A DNA stretch of 64,000 nucleotides, from assembly GCA_038501625.1 (NCBI GenBank), contig JAZAYU010000079.1, positions 1,364,001-1,428,000 on the forward strand, written 5' to 3'. The notes beneath the pieces were generated by a model, which was not told the DNA's origin, did not search any database, and saw nothing but the letters and a program-made list of their open reading frames with translations. A program made the translations under genes and the position numbers. This document shows, one piece after another, positions 45,201 through 57,000 of the stretch. Each line of letters opens with the position of its first letter. Within the stretch, counting starts at the first letter, position 1. This stretch comes from Corbicula japonica (Eukaryota; Mollusca; Bivalvia; Venerida; Cyrenidae).

Positions 45201-45820
45201 GGTTTACCACTGACTATTCAAACTAAGTAATCCCTCATATTCTCTCCTTTGTTAATTGTTTGTTTGTCTTATTTGAAAATTATTATTTAATAAATGAAAA
45301 TATCAAGAATAGCCAAATCAATAAGACACAGTCTACCTACACAGCCAAAACGCAGAGAGGAAAAGTCCCAGTTTTGGACAAATAGTTGGAGACATGGATC
45401 AAACTTGCTGGCCTGCCTTTAAAATAGATGAAAAGGGAAGTTGTTCTGTTCTGACAAGAAGACCAGTGATGTATACATTACATTATGTACAAGAAATGAC
45501 GCCCCGCACCTCCCCCAAATGCCCTCAAAAAAAAGACATCCACACAGTATTTGTTGAACAAATTTTAATAATTGAAAAGAGACATTACACATGTTTGATC
45601 AGAGTTATAAATCATTAAATATAAGAAAGTGCTATCACAAAAAGATCACAGAAACTGTCTAAAAATATCACAATACTAAATGTTCCATGCATAATGCTGA
45701 TTGGATTTTGCATAAAAATTCTATAAAAGTGAACAATACTATCAAAAAGACATAGTTTCTAAACAAAATAAAGTGATTTAAAGTTAAAACAAGTATCAAA
45801 CGTTTCTGCTTTATTCCTTG
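42210..45820. other. Intergenic region with diverged dispersed repeats
   Basis: No gene was recognised between the RPAP3 promoter and CFAP276. Two related segments with TTCCTGATATGCAT and TTTTCTG(A/T)(A/G)TGTGGC occur at about 42850-42960 and 43935-44035. A 29-bp tandem duplication (CTCTGAGGAGCAAGCTCACA..) lies at 43448-43505. The 44060-44335 stretch is one copy of a dispersed family also at 50800-51010 and 51340-51660. Confidence 0.5.
44060..44335 (+). repeat. Dispersed repeat (GGGCTAGA..CGTG family), copy 1
   Basis: Contains CAGGGCTAGATAGCGTGGTA, TTTCCATTATTGTCC and TTTGTCGTGTTTGGTGACTTT. Matching copies are at 50800-51010 and 51340-51660. Boundaries are unclear. Confidence 0.55.
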
Positions 45821-45825
45821 TATGT

Positions 45826-45896
45826 CTATGTGCAGTAGAATCCACCGTCATGTTTCCTGGAGTAGCCATCATTGGTTTCCCCCCCGTGAGGACTCT
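45826..45896 (-). CDS. CFAP276: CFAP276 last exon, distal version (4b)
   Basis: 71 nt after TTTTGCCAG. It encodes ESPHGGETNDGYSRKHDGGF then YCT and stop TAG. Same length, same phase and the same motif order as 4a, so it is a duplicated terminal exon 2.4 kb downstream. A potential AATAAA follows at 45815-45810, close to the stop. More distal signals may be used. Confidence 0.78.
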
Positions 45897-48800
45897 CTGG
45901 CAAAAGAAGGTACAAAATGGAGATGTAAGAGGCATGCTTACATGCGTTAGCGTATGTGACACGTGCAACTAAATTTCACACTGCGTGCACAGAGATGCCA
46001 GACCTATAGTCGGTGGCATACCAATATTCTCTGTTTGTTAGTAGTAAGCAAACTGAATAATGCACATCTAAAAATATAACTATTTAATCCAAAGATGACA
46101 CCAAACTGTAAAAATGTAACTATCAAAAACTCACATTAGCACTAGCTCTGGGGCAGTTAGCAATTGACAGATGGGATCGAAGCATTCTACTGAATCCTGG
46201 GCAACATGCAGTTAGTACAACACAAACAAAAAAATACATGCAAACCTCCACCTTCTGTTAGATACAAAACAATACAATATACACATGCAATACAACATCT
46301 AGGGTCTGGGCAGCATGCAGTTAGTAGGGTATCCACCACCTGTTGTGTTAGTTAATGAAGAAAATGAAATAGTCATCATGTTTTCTTTTAAGAAATCTCC
46401 TGTTACACAATGGACCTTTAAAAGTTCCATTTACTGTTGTTGTCAAAGGAAACATTATAACTGAAATCATTTCTTAGATTATATATAAAATACAACATTA
46501 AAACTATTTGCCAATAGGCCTATTCTGGGTACAATATAAACTGGGGAAAATGCATGCAGTTAGTAAGTCTAATGTGTGTCACAGCCACAACTACTTGTTC
46601 CTTTTGCATTTTGTACCTTCTTCAAACATTGCCACCGTGGTTTGTGAATTACTACATGCAAATTGAGTCTTATAATACCTTAATTTTTAGCAACAGCCTG
46701 CAAATTTTACACATTCTTCTCATTTACAATGCCATTTCATTGAGAAAGCAAATAAATAGTAATAAAGTTAAACAATTATACATTCAGTAAGATTTCAAAC
46801 ACATACATGTAGATAACAATCTGTCACTTAAACTACACACTAGTTACCAGAAATAAAGTAACATATTTTACTTAACATTAAAATGGAAAAAGATATCTCA
46901 TTAATAAGGGTGCACTCTTTATTGATGAAAGACCAGCAATTGTAGTGCTGTGACAAGAAAACAATTTAGACTCAAGTTATTTTACAACTTGATATTACCA
47001 TAAAAACAACTGACTTAAAAACAGAGGGTTGTTCAATTTATCTTTGAGTTTATAATACTGAAAGGTTAAGAATGTTCTTTTAAACAAAATACTGAAAATT
47101 AAAATTCATAATGAAAATTTAGTGTGAATTAGTTGCCAATGTTGTCATTATGAATTATGACTGTCTTTCTTGTTACAAGGCTCATGAATGTAAATGCAAT
47201 ACTATAACTGTATAAAATGGTATACTGTATAATGTTTAAATTCATACTGTGTGGTTAATACTTTTACACTCTTGTGACTCTGGTAAAATAATCATTACAA
47301 AATTTAGAAATAAAAGTGTCTGACATAAAACAATTAAACAATGAACATTATACATGTAATAACAATTATTCGGAAGTAAGTTAACAATTTCAGAATCATC
47401 ATTTGACAATTATTTTTAACCCTTTACTCTGTGTTATGGCAGTTATCCCATTGGCTCACAGTGTAGACCCAGTACACTTTTACATAGATATATTCATTAG
47501 GCTACTTTTGGCCATGTAGCAAACAGTGTTGATCCTGTTCAGACAGCATGGATGTGTCAGCAGATTTGGATCTACACTATTTGACACATATATATGGGGT
47601 AAAGGATTAAAATAATTATTTAACAGTTTTTTTTTATAAAATATATTTATGACCTATTTTAGTACCCCTACTTTATTATATATGTGTGTATCTATTTATT
47701 TATTTGCTACATCATTACCACATTATATCGATAAGGTAACTTAAATATAAGAACCTCAGCATGTTTCAGATTTTAACTTTACAAAGTTTATCTTATGGTT
47801 GAGGTATGTATCTCTCAAAAATATTAAATTATTCTCATTAAGTTAACTCAACCCACAGATATTATATGACACTATGTCTTGGTGATACTGTGCCACTGTT
47901 GATCAGTTGAAAGGTTACGTGATACAGGCTTACTGCCTACTGTAAACCTTGTCCTACTGGGTATATTTATACTTTTACATCCACTATATATCCAAAATGG
48001 AAAAAGAAACAATGCACCCTGGATATGCACTGTTTGCTTGTCAATCAATATATTGCCAAAAAATTAACCTAAATCTTTTATTTTAAGGAAAAAAGAAAAA
48101 TCATGATTCAATGCCTTCTTTGTTACAGAGACTCGAGTAGGGTAGGGTTTACAGAGGCTGTATGAATCTGGCCCAAAAGTTATTAAACTAAAATTGAAGA
48201 CTAATCTCAGATCTCAAGCTTCTCACTGGTCAGTTCTGAGACTGTGTATCAGATTGCTGAGATTTCAGACTGGTCTCCATTCTCAGTTTTATAACCTTGG
48301 ACACTGGTTACTAGGGAATTAACAACAAAACATTCTATGATGAGAAAAATCCTCCATCTGGCTTCCTTGAGTAGCCGCGGTTGGTTGTCTGGGTGTGGTG
48401 AGACTCTGAAATGTTGCAATAGCATCAAATACTTACATTTATACCACATATGTACATGTATATGTGTTTGCATATAAATATATATCTCATTTCAGAATAA
48501 TATTCACTTCTATTCAGATTTTTCTCTTTTTATTGCAAAGTTGTCTGTCACACTTAATATGTCAACTTGAGTATATGCATAATAAACAAGGTACTTGTAA
48601 TACAGCATCAAAAGATTTTTTCTGGCCATAAGAGTAATGAAAATAATGAAGTTACTCAGTAAAACATGTGGAGGAACAACACCTGAGCTCAGGGATGCTG
48701 AAAAATAATCATCCATTATAATATGTAATAATGTATGTCTCGTGCTTGTAATAAGCTCAAAATCATAAACCTGAGATTGGAGACTAGTCTCAAATCTCAA

Positions 48801-51800
48801 ACATCTGAAATGGAGACAAGTCTCCATTTCAGCCAGTCTTATGCTTGAAATTTTAGATTGGTTTCCCGTTTTGGTTTTATAATCCTATTATCAATATTCC
48901 ATCATTTCCCCACAAGCACCACATTAAAGCAACATTAATGAATACTTGATATACCGGAAACTTTGATACAGTGTGTGCCTCATGTTTGCAAGTGTCCACA
49001 AAACTGCACTGCATACTTATGAACAAAAGGCAAAGCTGTTTAAGCAGATAAAGCAAAGTTATGCATAGATTGATATAACATGCAAAACCATACAAGTATT
49101 ATAAGGGGTTATATTTTGCCTCTGTTGATCTCACAATCTTGACCCCACCTGGTGATATATTTGATGATAAACTGCCCGTTATTAAGAACTTTCTTAGTGT
49201 TTTCATAATTATGTGTTACTGTATACCGGTATGTAATTGAAATATCAGTTTGCATGTTGGCATGCACAGAATTCAGATTTTGGTTAAGGAAGCCTACCTT
49301 TTGTAAATAACATTGTTTTGATCTTAACCTTTAATTACAACAATATTCCCTTGCATTACTCTCACTTAAACGCAATGTAGTTGTAACTATCCAGAACGCA
49401 AATATCAACAAAGTGTATAGAATAGCTCCACAAATTCTTTAAGTACTGGGTAGTTGCACTAAACATTAATTCATTTTATTTGTTAAAATTCAATTCAATT
49501 TCTTGATACCAAATTACATTTATATATTTTAATAAACCAATTCCTGACTCTTTGTCAGTATCATTTTAAAATCTTGTTTCAAGTTACAATACCAAACTCT
49601 TAGTCTTGCTAGACTTGTTCGGGTGTATCTTTTTACAGATATTTTATTTTTAAGGAATTGCTAAAGACTTCAATTCTACAGTTATAGAAATAAACTTACC
49701 AATTGCATTTTTTATACTATGAATGCTTTCTCTCTTCTTCTGGGCAGTGACTTCTAGTGGATGACCCATTTTGGGTGGAACTATTATAACCTCTTTTACT
49801 CTATTCTTCAGAACTCGTCTACAACAAAAAATGACATATTCTTAACAATGAAAAGCAGATCAAAAGCAAAACCTGCACATTTCATTTTGCCATAATAATA
49901 AACTTAAATGTATTTTATATGAATTATATGAGTTGATCTTTACAATTTTCTTGACACATTTCAAACAATGTTGTCTGTTTTTGTACCAATAAAAAGTTAA
50001 TATTTTCAAAATATCACTCCTAGTCAGCTAGATGTTTGCTTACTAAACATCTTCATTTGATCATTCATGTAGCATATGAATTAAAAAACTATCACAGATA
50101 TTTAATGTCCCCATTATACAAAATGATTTAGTACAAGAATTGGGAATAGGTTAAGATTTTATTAAAATTGAAAGTCAACAATTTTTCTGGTAGTTAGTTT
50201 CATTACTAAGATGTGAATTACTCATAGAACTAAAAGATACAAACCCATGATCTTCAGTGAATGTTTCTGGCTGGTACATGGTCTCATGCCTATCCTTGAG
50301 AAATGCCTCGTGATGATTGTATTGGGACTTGAGAACAAAGTCTAAACTGTCATTTGGAGCACGAGGGTCATTATGGTATATTTCTCTGCGAGATGACGCC
50401 AATGTACACTTGGTGTTCAATCTATTCCAGGGATCTTCTTTTTGTGCTATATGAGTAGGGTCTGCATATGGGTATTTCTAAAAGGAAATTAAATTGGAAT
50501 AAACGTCTGACACATTATTGCCAACTTCCACTTAGGGTTTCTATTTGCCCTACTAATTCAGTAATTGCATTTAGAGCTTTTATGATGGCTGTGCACATCC
50601 CAGTAAGCATGCAAAACTTTGCTAACAGTTTGTATTCTATGTCTATATGCCTGCAACGAAAATCTGTGTCACCAATTTTGCCAGCTTCAAATAGTTTTGT
50701 TTAAAAGTATACATGTATATCTTTTAAAAAATTATGTGAATGAAAAGTTCACTCCCAACAAAATCAATATTATGAAACTTGTATGTTTTTATGCTTAACA
50801 AAACTCTACAATTGTACTGTTTATTGGTGTAAATATTGTTGTGCTCAACCCAAGGCTAGGAGGCGTAGGCAGTAATATGCATTTCCATTACTGACCATTA
50901 ACGTGCTGAATCAAACCGAGCCCGCAATATTTTCATATTTGTCCTGTTGGGTGGCTTTCAAAGTTCCCTTTTCATCTATTTCAACATCACAGAAGCGTTG
51001 TTTGTGCCACGTGATGGCTGTAAAAAGTCTCTCCGTACATTCAATCAGTGCTGTTATCAATAACGTCCTTTGGAGGTTGTTAAGCATGATACTTATGTAC
51101 TATGTTAATAGTACTTCTAAAATTACCTTTGTTTTAATATTTCAACCAGTTTTAAGATGGATCCATGGTTTCAATTTCCCAGCCAATATAGATTTGGATG
51201 TTGTTCAATCACCCACATGGATATACTTCGTGATTTTTAAATTTTGTCTTTTGCATTGTCTGTGATATGCAGGATTTATATTCTAAGATCCCCTGTCAAA
51301 ATTCTATTCTGTTTAGTTGTATAGTTACCCCCATTGCTTTCTGGTTTAGGGCAAACCCATTCTTTTATCTGGGGACCATACGCAGCTGAACATGGAATGG
51401 TATTAAATCTGAAAATACCGCATTGAAGGTTCCATGTTCACTGCCACATGCACAACATCATTTGGAATGGTCAAAATTGTACTGTTTATTGGTGTTAATA
51501 TTGAGTTGTGCTAAACCCAGGGCTAGACGGCGTGGGCAGTAATATGCATTTCCATTTTTGTCCATGAACAGGCTCAATCAAACCGTGCCTGCAATATTTT
51601 CATATTTGTTGTGTTCAATGGCTTTCAAAGTTCCCTTTTTATCTATTTCTACAAGTATCAACTGTTTTTTGTTTACACTGCTAAAATTCTACATGGCTGT
51701 AGGGTATTGATCAATAAAAAGGAACTTTTTCATTGGTTATCACATTCAAATCAACAGGCAGGTACCATGGTAGTTTTAACAAAGTTCTTATGTAAAATGT

Positions 51801-53733
51801 TTCTGTGCTTGGAGTCAAATTAGAGCGGCCAATTTTCTGTAGATTTATCAAAGCTACAGTTGTTCAGGTAGTAGCAGACAGCTAAGCAGATTACCGCTCT
51901 ACGGCTCTTTAAAAGTAGAAATTCTACAAACTTATGAATATCATTCAACAGACAAAAGTGTTTTCTCTTAAAAACATCATTCTTTTCAAACTTTTATGAT
52001 AACTTCCCTGCTGGAGGTTTTGTATATGATATACATGGATTGAGGCAGTAGCGGATAGCTTCGGGGAGTATGGGATAGTTAGTGTAAGGCTCTGACGGGG
52101 CTTCTCAAACTAATCCAAAAATTGTATTTTTATTATGACATGTACTTAAACATGTGCAGAGTTTTTTTTTTAAATAAAAATCAATACCATTTGAACTGAA
52201 TTGAACCTGGAAATTGCTGCAAACTATAACAGAAGAAAATCATAATACAATAGGTCATAAGAAAGTAACACAGATAAATGAAATGCATTTTAAAATAATA
52301 CTGATCACAAACTGGGTTTTGGTAATACTAAAACCTAATCACAGAGAAATCAAATGAAATTTACATTAGTATCATATCAAAAAGCAAAAATGCTTAGTAA
52401 AAAAATCTTTATTTACTAGTGATAACTTAACTTGGTGGCCAGAAAAAACTATGATTTTTTTCTTACACAGTTCATCCATTACGTACATGTATACATGCGA
52501 GTTCTCATACAAAAAACAGCACAACGAAATGAAAGACTTCTCCAAAATGGAAGGCTGTGGAAACGTATTCTATTCGAAAAATGGCCAAATCGAAAAAAGG
52601 AATGAAGAAGTCAATGACTAACCATCAGCACACCTGAACTGGTGTTCTTATAAGGTTTCCGCTTAAAGAACTATCAGAATTTCCTCAGGCTCGCCAATTC
52701 ATTGATACATAAATATTTGCAGTTAATACAGTCTTTTCACTACATTGCGTTATATTAGTTCAATTGTTAATCTTCACAACACATCATACCTAACTTTCAA
52801 CTCGCCTCTGACACCGATTTGACAGATCAAGTTGATTTGGAGACGATCCCCTTGAGTAGCATACATATGCAATCCGTTACTGACTAAGTGCATGGTAGTT
52901 ATATATCTCTGTTTGGTGACAATTTGCAAGTTTATTAGAACATGTTTTTATGAGTGATAAAAGGTTAATTTATACACCAAACCAAACCATATTCTTTGAA
53001 AGTTTACAGACTTTTGATATAAAACTTTATGTTTTTTGTTCTTTTCATTAGTTAAATCATGATGTAGGTATCGACTTCTGATTGCCTTGTTCTACTTATA
53101 AATAAGATAAACTCTTATAGCAAAATTTGAAATCAAAACCAAATACATTAAAATGAAGGGAGAATTCACTCTTTCTCTTGGTATAAAGGTTAATTATTCT
53201 AAATGTATAAATAAAGAAAATGCCAAAGAAAAGAAACGGGCTACCCGCTATACCCCCAAATCTGCTACTGCCTTAGCAACTGTACCCAAGGCAAAAAATT
53301 GCAACAAAGCTAGTTTTAACCCTATAAACATCACAAACTACGCAAGCACCAGTTTCTATTCCTGGGAGCAGTGATGAAATAGTTTGAAAATAAGAAACTG
53401 AAGTAGAGTTTAACATTCAAAAAATGAAAGGTATGTCATGCAATATGTTAGCTTCAATGTGTGTTAAAACAGGGATTTGATGACCATTAATCACAAAGGT
53501 AAGTGAAACCAGACTGCAAGCAAAGTATGCAAATAATCTAACCAGCGTCACCAACATTATCCTTGGATATCATTAAACAAAAAATGTGTTTTTGATAAAA
53601 ACATGAAAATTTTGTTACCGTAATCAGAAGTAAAATACCATACCTGGTAAGTCGTTGGTCCGCGGAAATCTTGATCATTCTGGAGTTTAGGAAAAGGATA
53701 AGGATCCCTGGAAGACTGTAACTTTGCAGTCAT
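45826..53733 (-). CDS. CFAP276: Cilia and flagella associated protein 276 (C1orf194-like)
   Basis: A small ciliary protein; the mammalian orthologue is a microtubule inner protein of axonemal doublets. Exons 53644-53733, 50245-50477 and 49700-49818, plus one of two last exons, join with matching phases (0, 2, 1) to give 170 aa against 169 in human. Recognisable blocks are DPTHIAQKEDPWNRLNTKCT, LASSRREIYHNDPRAPNDSL, DFVLKSQYNHHEAF, KKRESIHSIKNAI and the C-terminal GYSRKPDGGFFSS, which track the human protein in order. Alternative exons 48335-48405 and 45826-45896 are each 71 nt and enter in the same phase, so both make 170-aa proteins differing in the last 23 residues. The start is 302 bp from that of UBL4A on the opposite strand. 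Orthology rests on remembered family motifs, without a search. Confidence 0.85.
46000..48180. other. CFAP276 intron between alternative last exons
   Basis: Mostly AT-rich. It holds a GATCAG-palindrome MITE (47416-47610, TTAACCCTTTACTC...AAAGGATTAA). It also holds three copies of a short motif that reads TACTAACTGCATG on the minus strand (about 46205-46220, 46316-46330 and 46553-46568), each followed by an AG. No further exon could be established. Confidence 0.5.
47416..47610. mobile_element. GATCAG-palindrome MITE, copy 9 (diverged)
   Basis: Bounded by TTAACCCTTTACTCTGTG and TATATGGGGTAAAGGATTAA. The interior is diverged (GATCCTGTTCAGACAGCATG, GATTTGGATCTACACT). Confidence 0.6.
48181..48883. 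mobile_element. GGAGACCAGTCTCAAA MITEs, copies 2 and 3
   Basis: Copy 2 (48181-48294): AAACTAAAATTGAAGACTAA ... TCAGACTGGTCTCCATTCTC then AGTTTTATAA. Copy 3 (48760-48883): AAACCTGAGATTGGAGACTA ... TTTTGGTTTTATAA. CFAP276 exon 4a lies between them. Confidence 0.6.
48335..48405 (-). CDS. CFAP276: CFAP276 last exon, proximal version (4a)
   Basis: 71 nt after TTTCAG. It encodes ESHHTQTTNRGYSRKPDGGF then FSS and stop TAG. It closely matches the vertebrate C-terminus (GYSRK.DGGFF). Confidence 0.85.
49700..49818 (-). CDS. CFAP276: CFAP276 exon 3
   Basis: 119 nt between TTGTTGTAG and ATTG|GTAAGT. It encodes RVLKNRVKEVIIVPPKMG and QKKRESIHSIKNAI. Phase 2 to 1. Confidence 0.85.
50245..50477 (-). CDS. 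CFAP276: CFAP276 exon 2
   Basis: 233 nt between CCTTTTAG and CATGG|GTTTGT. It holds the most conserved part of the protein (DPWNRLN, RREIYHNDPRAP, DSLDFVLKSQYNHHEAF, YQPETF). Phase 0 to 2. Confidence 0.88.
50800..51660 (+). repeat. Dispersed repeat (GGGCTAGA..CGTG family), copies 2 and 3
   Basis: Two copies in direct orientation in CFAP276 intron 1: TTATTGGTGTAAATATTGTT...GCAATATTTTCATATTTGTC (50820-50945) and the same words at 51483-51610, each followed by GGCTTTCAAAGTTCCCTTTT. A preceding segment (51340-51440) matches 44085-44160. Confidence 0.65.
51840..53640. other. CFAP276 intron 1, no further feature recognised
   Basis: AT-rich intron without a supported exon, RNA gene or bounded mobile element. 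Confidence 0.4.
53644..53733 (-). CDS. CFAP276: CFAP276 exon 1
   Basis: The ATG is at 53733. 30 codons (MTAKLQSSRDPYPFPKLQND...) end CAG|GTATGG in phase 0. RDP near the N-terminus matches the family. Confidence 0.8.
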
Positions 53734-54035
53734 GTTTGCCTGTTGTGAAGCTATAACACCAACCGGATGTTTAAACCTCCCTAGTAACCATATTTCTAAC
53801 CTCTACAAAAGCATAGTAATGATTTCATAACGAACAAAGTTTAAAATTCCGAAAGACAATAGATTACGAATGTTGAAGCGTTTTAAAAATTCTCAAATAA
53901 CCATATTTTAATATTTTCTTTTCAATACAAATAATTTAAATTTTGTTAGTTCGTGGAGACTAAACAAGCGTCTTTGCTACAAGGAAAACACACAAACGCT
54001 TGATATTAGTGGAGTAGAACCAAATCTTAATAAAA
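53734..54035. promoter_or_regulatory. Head-to-head promoter region of CFAP276 and UBL4A
   Basis: 302 bp separate the two start codons on opposite strands, so both 5'UTRs and core promoters must lie here. ACCGGATGT (53762-53770) is an ETS-like word. CTAGTAACC (53781-53789) resembles an RFX X-box half-site, which would suit a ciliary gene. There is no TATA box at a clear position. The regulatory sites are suggestions only. Confidence 0.6.
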
Positions 54036-54083
54036 ATGCGAATATATGTCAAAGTTCTGAAGGGATCTGAGTGTGAAGTATCT
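54036..54083 (+). CDS. UBL4A: UBL4A exon 1
   Basis: Sixteen codons (MRIYVKVLKGSECEVS) ending exactly at TCT|GTAAGT, phase 0. This short exon supplies the first beta strand of the ubiquitin-like fold and matches the MQLTVKALQGREC start of the family. Confidence 0.92.
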
Positions 54084-57000
54084 GTAAGTAATGCAGAAAG
54101 ATAACCTCTCTGTTTTAATTAAATACCCTATGGGCCTATAGCACGGACACCAGTTTAACTTTAAGCCTCCTTGTCAGGCCCCATATGTCATTAGCTGATT
54201 AGAGCTACATGTAGCCTCGAGTATCCAGTTTTGACGCCCTTAAGCATAAGAGCCAAATTTTTTTTTTAATTTACAATTCAGATAGAAGTTTTACTGTTTT
54301 CTGACTTAAGTCATCTCTTCTTTATTGAAATATAAAACAAAAAAATGTCAAAAAATGGCTTATAATATTTAAAAGACAACTTTCCGATGTAGACCCTTGG
54401 GGAACCTGTATTTGTTGACAGTGCCCAGTTTTGACGCCTTTGCTTTAATGATGCATCAAATAATTCTCTCTGGTGTATACGGTATAATTTCCTTATTTTT
54501 ATGTTTTGCACTCTCTCTGTAAATTCGGAGTCAAAAGAAATAAAATAAAGTGTGCATTATATGATTGTCAAAGATCTGTTTGAGCCAGTTGATAAAAAAC
54601 AGAAATTTTTAATAAAGGTCTTACATTGTGTCAATAGGCTCTCAAATGAGTGTCACCTGATACTAATGTAATTATTCAAAATATTAAACGTTTTGTCTCC
54701 TGATTGTCTACATGCAATAAAATATTTTTAGCATAATTGTTTACTCTAAAATAATGCTTCATAGACACTACAAATTATCAAGCAAAGAACAATAAATATA
54801 TAAAAACAATATAAGAAGTATATGTATTTGGAACACTGTTAACTGATCTTAAAACACATACACATACTGCAAACTCTGCAAGTGTACGAGAGCTTCAGTT
54901 GTGCATACAGTTTTTACTTTTCTTGCTTACATAATAAAATTTTGTATTTATCAATGAAGGTAAAAAAGTGCATTTAGAAATTCTAATAAAAATGGAGGTT
55001 TACAATTAAAACCTTGAAAAAACTTCATGGAATCAATTTCTATACATATTTACGATAGAAAATTATACCAAGACCATTTGTCAGCAGTTTGGTAGAAAAT
55101 TACATCATAAGATATTATATTCAATGAAATAACGATGAAAACAATAAAGGCGTCAAAATAGGGCAGCGTCAAAATAGGACCTCCGAGGAAGTAGGCATAA
55201 TAGAGCTCTTTTGCCAAGTTTGGTCAATTTTCAGCTGATAAACTGGCGATCTGTATCAAAACATGCAACTGCAACCACTTGTTTCACAAAATACCTCCTT
55301 TTATGAAAAAAAGCCCATTGCTCTATAACAAAGTAAATTGGGATATTTCACCTGTTCTCATTATGTTTAATGTTTTATTTTAATCAGTGTTTGGTCTTAA
55401 AATGTGACACAATCATAGATAAAAAATCGCACTGATGTGCATGCCGATCTGGGTCTACACTGATCTTATTTGGTATACAAGCAGTATCATTGATAAAAGG
55501 TTACCTATACCATGCAGGGCTTTTTTTTCTTCTTAAGAAGAGGCTGTTTACAGGTGTCTTTACCTTAGGTTTGTCAATTATGTCTCCCCCCCTCTGGGGG
55601 AGACATATTGTTTTTGCCCTGTCCGTCTGTCCGTCAGTCCGTCTGTCACACTTCGTTTCCGCTCAATAACTTGAGTACCCTTTGACCCAGAGCCTTCAAA
55701 CTTCATAGGGTGATAGCCCTTATTGAGTAGAAGAACCCTATTGATTTTGGGGTCAGTAGGTCAAAGGTCAAGGTCACAGTGACCCAAAGAGTGAAAACCG
55801 TTTCCGCTCAATAACTCGAGTACCCTTTGACCCAGAGCCTCCAAACTTCATAGGGTGATAGCCCTAATTGAGTAGAAGAACCCTATTGATTTTGGGGTCA
55901 GTAGGTCAAAGGTCAAGGTCACAGTGACCTGAAGAGTGAAAACCGTTTCCGCTCAATAACTCAAGTACCTTTTAACCCAGAGCCTTCAAACTAAATAGGA
56001 TGACAGCCCTTATCGAGTAGAAGAACCCTATTGGTTTTGGGGTCAGTAGGTCAAAGGTCAAGGTCACAGTGACCTGAAGAGTGAAAACCGTTTCTGCTCA
56101 ATAATTTGAGTACCCTTTGACCCAGAGCCTTCAAACTTCATAGGGTGATAGCCCTTATTGAGTAGAAGAACCCTACTGATTTTGGGGTCAGTAGGTCAAA
56201 GGTCAAGGTCACAGGGGCCCGAAGAGTGAAAACCGTTTCCGCTCAATAATTCGAGTACCCTTTGCCCAGAGCCTTCAAACTTCATAGGATGACAGCCCTT
56301 ATTGAGTAGAAGAACCCTATTGGTTTTGGGGTCAGTAGGTCAAAGGTCAAGGTCACAGTGACCCGAAGAGTGAAAACCGTTTCTGCTCAATAATTTGAGT
56401 ACCATTTGACCCAGAGCCTTCAAACTTCATAGGGTGATAGCCCTTATTGAGTATAAGAACCCTATTGATTTTGAAGTCAGTAGGTCAAAGGTCAAGGTCA
56501 CAGGGGCCCGAAGAGTGAAAACCGTTTCTGCTCCATAACTTGAGTACCCTTTGACCCAGGGACTTCAAACTTCAAAGGTTGATAGCCATTATAGAGTAGA
56601 AGAACCCTATTGATTTTGGGCTCAGTAGGTCAATGGTCAAGGTCACAGGGGCCTGAAGAGTGAAAACCGTTTCCGCTCAATAACTGGAGTACCGTTTGAC
56701 CCACAGCCTTCAAAATTCATAGGGTGATAGCCCTTTTTGATTAGAAGAACCCTATTGATTTTGGGGTCAGTAGGTCAAAGGTCAAGGTCACAGGGGCCTG
56801 AAGAGTGAAAACCGTTTCCACTCAATAATAGGAGTTCTATTTTACCCAGACCATTCAAACTTCATACGATGGATGTCCTTATTAAGTAGTGGACTATTGA
56901 TTTTGGGGTCAGTAGGTCAAGGGTCAAGGTCACAGGGGCCCCAAAGAGTAAAAACCGTATCCGGTCAATTACTGGAGTACCGCTTGACCCAGAGCATAGT

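Noticed and set aside
48510..48827. Alternative CFAP276 exon after TTTTTCAG near 48700
   Set aside because: The open stretch (ASLSSGVVPPHV...) does not resemble the CFAP276 C-terminus and overlaps a MITE; no donor or stop in a sensible place.
55430..55505. Tenth copy of the GATCAG-palindrome MITE
   Set aside because: Only a short diverged fragment (GCCGATCTGGGTCTACACT) is recognisable; too weak to bound.
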